From JBMNRY01 sp050944915 (GTDB taxonomy: Bacteria > Bacillota > Limnochordia > JAAZLZ01), in assembly GCA_050944915.1 (NCBI GenBank), contig JBMNRY010000087.1, forward strand, positions 1 to 8,138: DNA of 8,138 nt. Reading direction: 5' to 3'. A program made the translations under genes and the position numbers. This document shows, piece by piece, positions 5,350 to 8,138 of this stretch (position 1 is the stretch's first letter; every line of letters starts with the position of its first letter). The notes beneath the pieces are model-generated. The model was given only the letters and a program-made list of their open reading frames with translations, was not told the DNA's origin and did no database searches.

Positions 5350-6354
5350 ATGGCCAGAAAGGGACGCCTGCTGTCCTTTTTCATCGTTCTACTGCTTATT
5401 ATCGGCGGTTGGTATGGCTACACCAACCGAACCGTCGATGTCCGAGATGCTTTCATCGCTATGGATACTTTCGTCGAGATCCGGGCCATCGGCCGGGGAG
5501 CCCAAGGGGCCATTGAAGCCGCCAAGCAGGAGTTACTGCGGGTGGAGAAGCTCTTCGATCGCTTTTCCCCCGATACTCAGATCCACAAGTTGAATGAAAG
5601 GGCTGCCCAAGAACCGGTACCCGTCTCGGGTGAGACCAAGTATCTTCTAGAACAAGGAATTTACTACGGTGAGCTCACCGATGGTGCCTTCGATATCACC
5701 ATTGGCCGTCTGGCCGATGCCTGGGGTTTTGGTACCTCTCCCGGCATCCCTTCTCCAGAAACTATGGCTGCTGTCCTTCCTTTGGTGGATTATCGTCTAG
5801 TGGAATTGGTTGATGGATATGTTTCTTTAGCCAAAGAAGGGGTTGTCCTTGATGTCGGTGGCATAGCTAAAGGTCATGCCGTCGATCGGGGCGTCAATCT
5901 CCTCCAAGAACAAGGCATTCAACGGGCTTTGGTCAACGCCGGTGGTGACATTTTCGCCCTGGGTACCCGCCCCGATGGCAATCCTTGGAGGGTAGGTATT
6001 CAAAATCCAGAAGACCCCCAAAGGGTCATCGCCGCCATCGGCCTTGTCGACCAAGCCATCGCCACCTCCGGAGATTACCAGCGATTTTTCGAAGTGGATG
6101 GTACCCGCTACCACCACATTCTCGATCCCCGTGGGGGTTACCCCGTCCGGGGATTAAGCAGCGTGTCTGTAATTGCCCCGACGGCCCTGGCCGCCGACGC
6201 CCTGGCGACGGGAGTCTTTGTCTTAGGGATTGATAAAGGGCTGGCTTTGGTGGAATCCTTAAAAGACGTAGAAGCTTTACTTATCACCGACGAAGGGAAG
6301 ATCATCCTTTCTAGTGGCCTGGAAGGCAAGGTTCAGTTTTTTGGGGGCGAATAG
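5350..6354 (+). CDS. apbE: FAD:protein FMN transferase ApbE
   Basis: ApbE cleaves FAD and attaches FMN through a phosphoester bond to a threonine of target flavoproteins such as RnfG and RnfD, acting outside the cytoplasmic membrane. The 334-residue protein has a basic start and one hydrophobic segment (about 7-20). The catalytic domain carries AMDTFVEI (38-45), DGAFDITIGRL (111-121) and LDVGGIAKGHAVDR (167-180). It continues with NAGGDIFALG (196-205), ATSGDYQRFF (238-247), YHHILDPRGGYPV (254-266) and ADALATGVFVLG (282-293), the last being the Mg2+-binding Ala/Asp-Thr region. There is no Cys near the hydrophobic segment, so it is not an evident lipoprotein as many ApbE proteins are; it is probably anchored by the uncleaved helix. 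ATG 5350 follows GGGAGGG (5332-5338) and GGAG (5341-5344). It sits directly after the rnf genes and one base before the NusG-II gene, fitting a maturation role for this Rnf complex. Confidence 0.96.
   Translation: MARKGRLLSFFIVLLLIIGGWYGYTNRTVDVRDAFIAMDTFVEIRAIGRGAQGAIEAAKQELLRVEKLFDRFSPDTQIHKLNERAAQEPVPVSGETKYLLEQGIYYGELTDGAFDITIGRLADAWGFGTSPGIPSPETMAAVLPLVDYRLVELVDGYVSLAKEGVVLDVGGIAKGHAVDRGVNLLQEQGIQRALVNAGGDIFALGTRPDGNPWRVGIQNPEDPQRVIAAIGLVDQAIATSGDYQRFFEVDGTRYHHILDPRGGYPVRGLSSVSVIAPTALAADALATGVFVLGIDKGLALVESLKDVEALLITDEGKIILSSGLEGKVQFFGGE
6343..6347 (+). promoter_or_regulatory. Ribosome binding site for the NusG-II gene
   Basis: GGGGG, within the last codons of apbE, ends 8 bases before GTG 6356. 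It favours this start over the in-frame GTG at 6314, which would add 14 residues read from inside apbE and lacks a clear site. Confidence 0.55.
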
Positions 6355-6355
6355 G

Positions 6356-6724
6356 GTGGCTAGGTTAGACTACCTCATCATCGGCGTCATCCTCTTGTTA
6401 GTCTTGTTTAGCTGGAGTATCATAAATTTCGTCATTTTAGGCCGAGAAGCAGGTAGCTTAGCAACCGTCAGTGTCGCGGGCCAAGTGGTCCGGGAAGTGG
6501 ATTTATCGGAGAGTACCCAATTTACGATCCAGGGGCAGCCGGGTGAGGGCCAGATCGCTATTGCGGACGGACAGATTCGAATGGTTGCCGCGGACTGTCC
6601 CGACCAGATTTGCGTCTATACCGGTTGGATTTCCCGACCAGGACAAGTCATCGTCTGTGTTCCTAACAGGATCCTTATCCAGGTGTCCGGAGAGAACACG
6701 GATTTCGATGCCATCACCCGTTAA
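6356..6724 (+). CDS. Membrane-anchored NusG domain II-containing protein
   Basis: This small protein of 122 residues has one N-terminal membrane helix (about 5-28, DYLIIGVILLLVLFSWSIIN) and a beta-rich domain facing outside by the positive-inside rule. The domain resembles the family named after NusG domain II; it is not the transcription factor NusG, since no NGN or KOW transcription domain is present. Diagnostic parts are VAADCPDQICVYTGWIS (77-93) and PGQVIVCVPNRILIQV (95-110), with three cysteines (C81, C86, C101). I recall such proteins beside apbE and FMN-binding or Rnf genes in Bacillota, but no biochemical role is known to me. The GTG at 6356 is one base after the apbE stop, indicating tight coupling; rlmD follows after 14 bases. 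A role in extracytoplasmic flavoprotein assembly or electron transfer is inference from position. The family call is fairly secure and the function is unknown. Confidence 0.82.
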   Translation: MARLDYLIIGVILLLVLFSWSIINFVILGREAGSLATVSVAGQVVREVDLSESTQFTIQGQPGEGQIAIADGQIRMVAADCPDQICVYTGWISRPGQVIVCVPNRILIQVSGENTDFDAITR

Positions 6725-6731
6725 GGGGAGG
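6725..6731 (+). promoter_or_regulatory. Ribosome binding site supporting the TTG start of rlmD
   Basis: GGGGAGG directly follows the upstream stop codon and ends 7 bases before TTG 6739. No in-frame ATG or GTG lies nearby that would keep the conserved TRAM domain intact, so the TTG start is well supported. Confidence 0.75.
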
Positions 6732-6738
6732 TAGGTCA

Positions 6739-8082
6739 TTGGTTCAAAGGGGTCTGGAGTATCAAATAGAGATTACCGATTTGACCCATACCGGTGCCGG
6801 TGTGGGTCGAATCGATGATTTGGCAGTTTTCGTTCCCGGAGCCCTGCCGGGAGAGTTGGCCTTGGCTAAGATTACCGAAGTGAAGAAGCGTTATGCCCAT
6901 GGAGAACTCATCTCCATCGAAAAACCATCCTCCCACCGTATCGAGCCGCCCTGTCCCGTCTATGAAACCTGCGGCGGTTGCCAATTACAACATTTATCCT
7001 ATGGGGGGCAATTAGCCTGGAAAAGGGACATGGTCCAAAACACCCTGCGTCGTATCGGGGGTCTCGACGTTCCCGTCGAGCCCATCATCGGTATGGAGTC
7101 GCCTATCCACTATCGTAATAAGGTTCAGGTACCAGTTGGCCGCCAAGGGGGAGAGTTGGCCATCGGCTGTTACGCTCGGGGTAGCCATCAGATCGTGGAC
7201 TGCCATCGATGCCTCATCCAAGATGAAACCAACAACAAGATCATCGCGGCTATCAGGGATTTGATCGAGAAGTATAAGATCGAAGTCTACGATGAAAGAC
7301 ACCACCGGGGCGATTTGCGCCATATCGTCGCGAGGACCATCGAGGATCAAGCTCAAGTGGTTTTGGTCACCCGTCAACGGGAGGTACCTAGACTTCAGGA
7401 ATTGGCCGCTGAATTAGGCGGGATGGTTCCCGAAGTTAAGGGTGTGGGTCAGAATATCAACCCTGATGTGACCAACGTGATTATGGGGCCGAAGACTTTC
7501 CATCTATGGGGCGAGGAACATTTACATATCTCCTTTGGTTCTCTGAAACTGCGGGTTTCTCCCCAAGCCTTCTTGCAGGTGAACTGGGAGCAGATGAAGG
7601 TGTTATACGATCAGGCGCGGAAATCTGCCGGACTCACAGGTAAGGAAATCATCGTCGATGCCTACTGCGGCATCGGAACCATAGCCTTGTACATAGCATC
7701 CGATGCTAAACATGTCTATGGCATCGAAGAGGTACCTGAAGCCATTGCCGATGCCCAATATAACGCTCGCCTTAATCAGATCGATGCTACTTTCATTTGT
7801 GGTTTAGTGGAGGAGGAGCTACCGGCCCTGGTTAAGGAAGGACCGATTGACCAGCTCATCTTGGATCCTCCCCGTAAAGGTTGTCACCCCCAAGTCATCG
7901 AGACGATTAAGGAGGTAGCCATTCCTCGGCTCATCTACGTTTCCTGTAATCCTGCTACCTTGGCCCGGGACTTGGGTCTACTTAAGGATGATTATCGGGT
8001 GGAGGCAGTTCAACCCGTCGACATGTTCCCCCATACGGCTCATGTGGAGTGCGTGACATTGATGTCAAGAGTTGAAAAATAA
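6739..8082 (+). CDS. rlmD: 23S rRNA (uracil-C5)-methyltransferase, RlmD/RlmCD type
   Basis: This enzyme uses S-adenosylmethionine to methylate carbon 5 of a uracil in 23S rRNA (U1939 in E. coli numbering; Bacillota enzymes may also modify U747). The 447-residue protein has an N-terminal TRAM domain (about 3-60) and four iron-sulfur cysteines: C72, C78 and C81 in PCPVYETCGGCQLQH, and C158 in CHRCL. A central RNA-binding region comes next, then the methyltransferase domain. There the SAM-binding motif DAYCGIGTIALYIA (307-320), LDPPRKGC (375-382), the catalytic Cys C403 in YVSCNPATLARDL, and E437 in HVECVTLMSR are seen. The start is TTG 6739 with a strong ribosome site. All key residues are intact. 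It is placed 14 bases after the NusG-II gene, with no visible promoter, so it probably shares the transcript. The family is certain, but which uracil is modified cannot be told here. Confidence 0.94.
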   Translation: MVQRGLEYQIEITDLTHTGAGVGRIDDLAVFVPGALPGELALAKITEVKKRYAHGELISIEKPSSHRIEPPCPVYETCGGCQLQHLSYGGQLAWKRDMVQNTLRRIGGLDVPVEPIIGMESPIHYRNKVQVPVGRQGGELAIGCYARGSHQIVDCHRCLIQDETNNKIIAAIRDLIEKYKIEVYDERHHRGDLRHIVARTIEDQAQVVLVTRQREVPRLQELAAELGGMVPEVKGVGQNINPDVTNVIMGPKTFHLWGEEHLHISFGSLKLRVSPQAFLQVNWEQMKVLYDQARKSAGLTGKEIIVDAYCGIGTIALYIASDAKHVYGIEEVPEAIADAQYNARLNQIDATFICGLVEEELPALVKEGPIDQLILDPPRKGCHPQVIETIKEVAIPRLIYVSCNPATLARDLGLLKDDYRVEAVQPVDMFPHTAHVECVTLMSRVEK

Positions 8083-8138
8083 AAAACTGAAAAGCTTGTA
8101 AATAAAGGGCTTCCAGACATTTAGTTTTCTCGAGGCCG
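8083..8138 (+). other. Non-coding tail after rlmD, no supported feature
   Basis: These 56 bases are A/T-rich at first and contain only short, weak complementary pairs (AAAACT at 8083-8088 with AGTTTT at 8123-8128; AAGC with GCTT). I see no gene, no convincing terminator and no promoter before the window ends. Confidence 0.6.

Noticed and set aside
6314..6358. Possible +1 frameshift fusing ApbE to the NusG-II protein at the T6-G5 run near 6337-6347
   Set aside because: The NusG-II frame is open through the run, so slippage could give a fusion. However, ApbE has its normal end and stop, the NusG-II gene has its own GTG and ribosome site, and the fusion would put a lone helix after an outside domain with the next domain on the wrong side.
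6356..6724. Identification as the transcription factor NusG
   Set aside because: The NGN and KOW transcription domains are absent and there is a membrane helix; only the domain-II-like fold is shared.
7012..7377. Minus-strand open frame opposite rlmD
   Set aside because: It is a shadow of the conserved rlmD coding sequence, with no ribosome site or family resemblance.
8083..8138. Possible terminator after rlmD (AAAACT/AGTTTT and AAGC/GCTT)
   Set aside because: The stems are only 4-6 bp with long loops and low GC, and no hairpin directly precedes a T-run.

Overview
The window is a single block of plus-strand genes from a bacterium, almost certainly an anaerobic member of the Bacillota (Clostridia or a relative such as Limnochordia). 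I infer this from the six-gene ion-pumping Rnf complex in the clostridial order rnfC-D-G-E-A-B, the long multi-ferredoxin RnfB, the short RnfC without a C-terminal repeat tail, strong Shine-Dalgarno sites, frequent GTG/TTG starts, and a NusG-domain-II protein beside apbE. Genus cannot be read from the sequence. Base composition is fairly balanced by eye and looks uniform, with no sign of recent transfer.

Layout. Positions 1-326 hold the 3' end of argF (ornithine carbamoyltransferase). After a 26-base gap comes rnfC (353-1675), then rnfD (1690-2613), rnfG (2606-3193), rnfE (3206-3820), rnfA (3833-4414) and rnfB (about 4434-5267). These genes overlap or lie 12-19 bases apart. An 82-base gap with a GC-rich inverted repeat precedes apbE (5350-6354). 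One base later begins a small membrane-anchored NusG-domain-II protein (6356-6724), and 14 bases after that rlmD (6739-8082), a 23S rRNA uracil-C5 methyltransferase. The last 56 bases (8083-8138) are A/T-rich at first and hold no gene I can support. No tRNA, rRNA, CRISPR array, insertion sequence or phage gene is visible.

How the genes work together. RnfB accepts electrons from reduced ferredoxin. They pass through the membrane-embedded iron-sulfur centre of RnfA/RnfE and the covalent FMNs of RnfD and RnfG to RnfC, which reduces NAD+. The energy is stored as a Na+ or H+ gradient. ApbE is the enzyme family that attaches FMN to threonines, so it is the expected maturation factor for RnfG and RnfD. 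The NusG-II protein has no assigned function; its place between apbE and the end of the operon suggests a role with the extracytoplasmic flavoproteins. argF and rlmD appear to be carried on the same transcript or to flank it without visible promoters.

Overall this is a recognisable Rnf locus and not a new system. The points most worth a second look are the NusG-II protein with three cysteines, deviations from the usual flavinylation motif in RnfD and RnfG, and hairpins at the argF/rnfC, rnfE/rnfA and rnfB/apbE junctions, the first of which covers the rnfC ribosome binding site.
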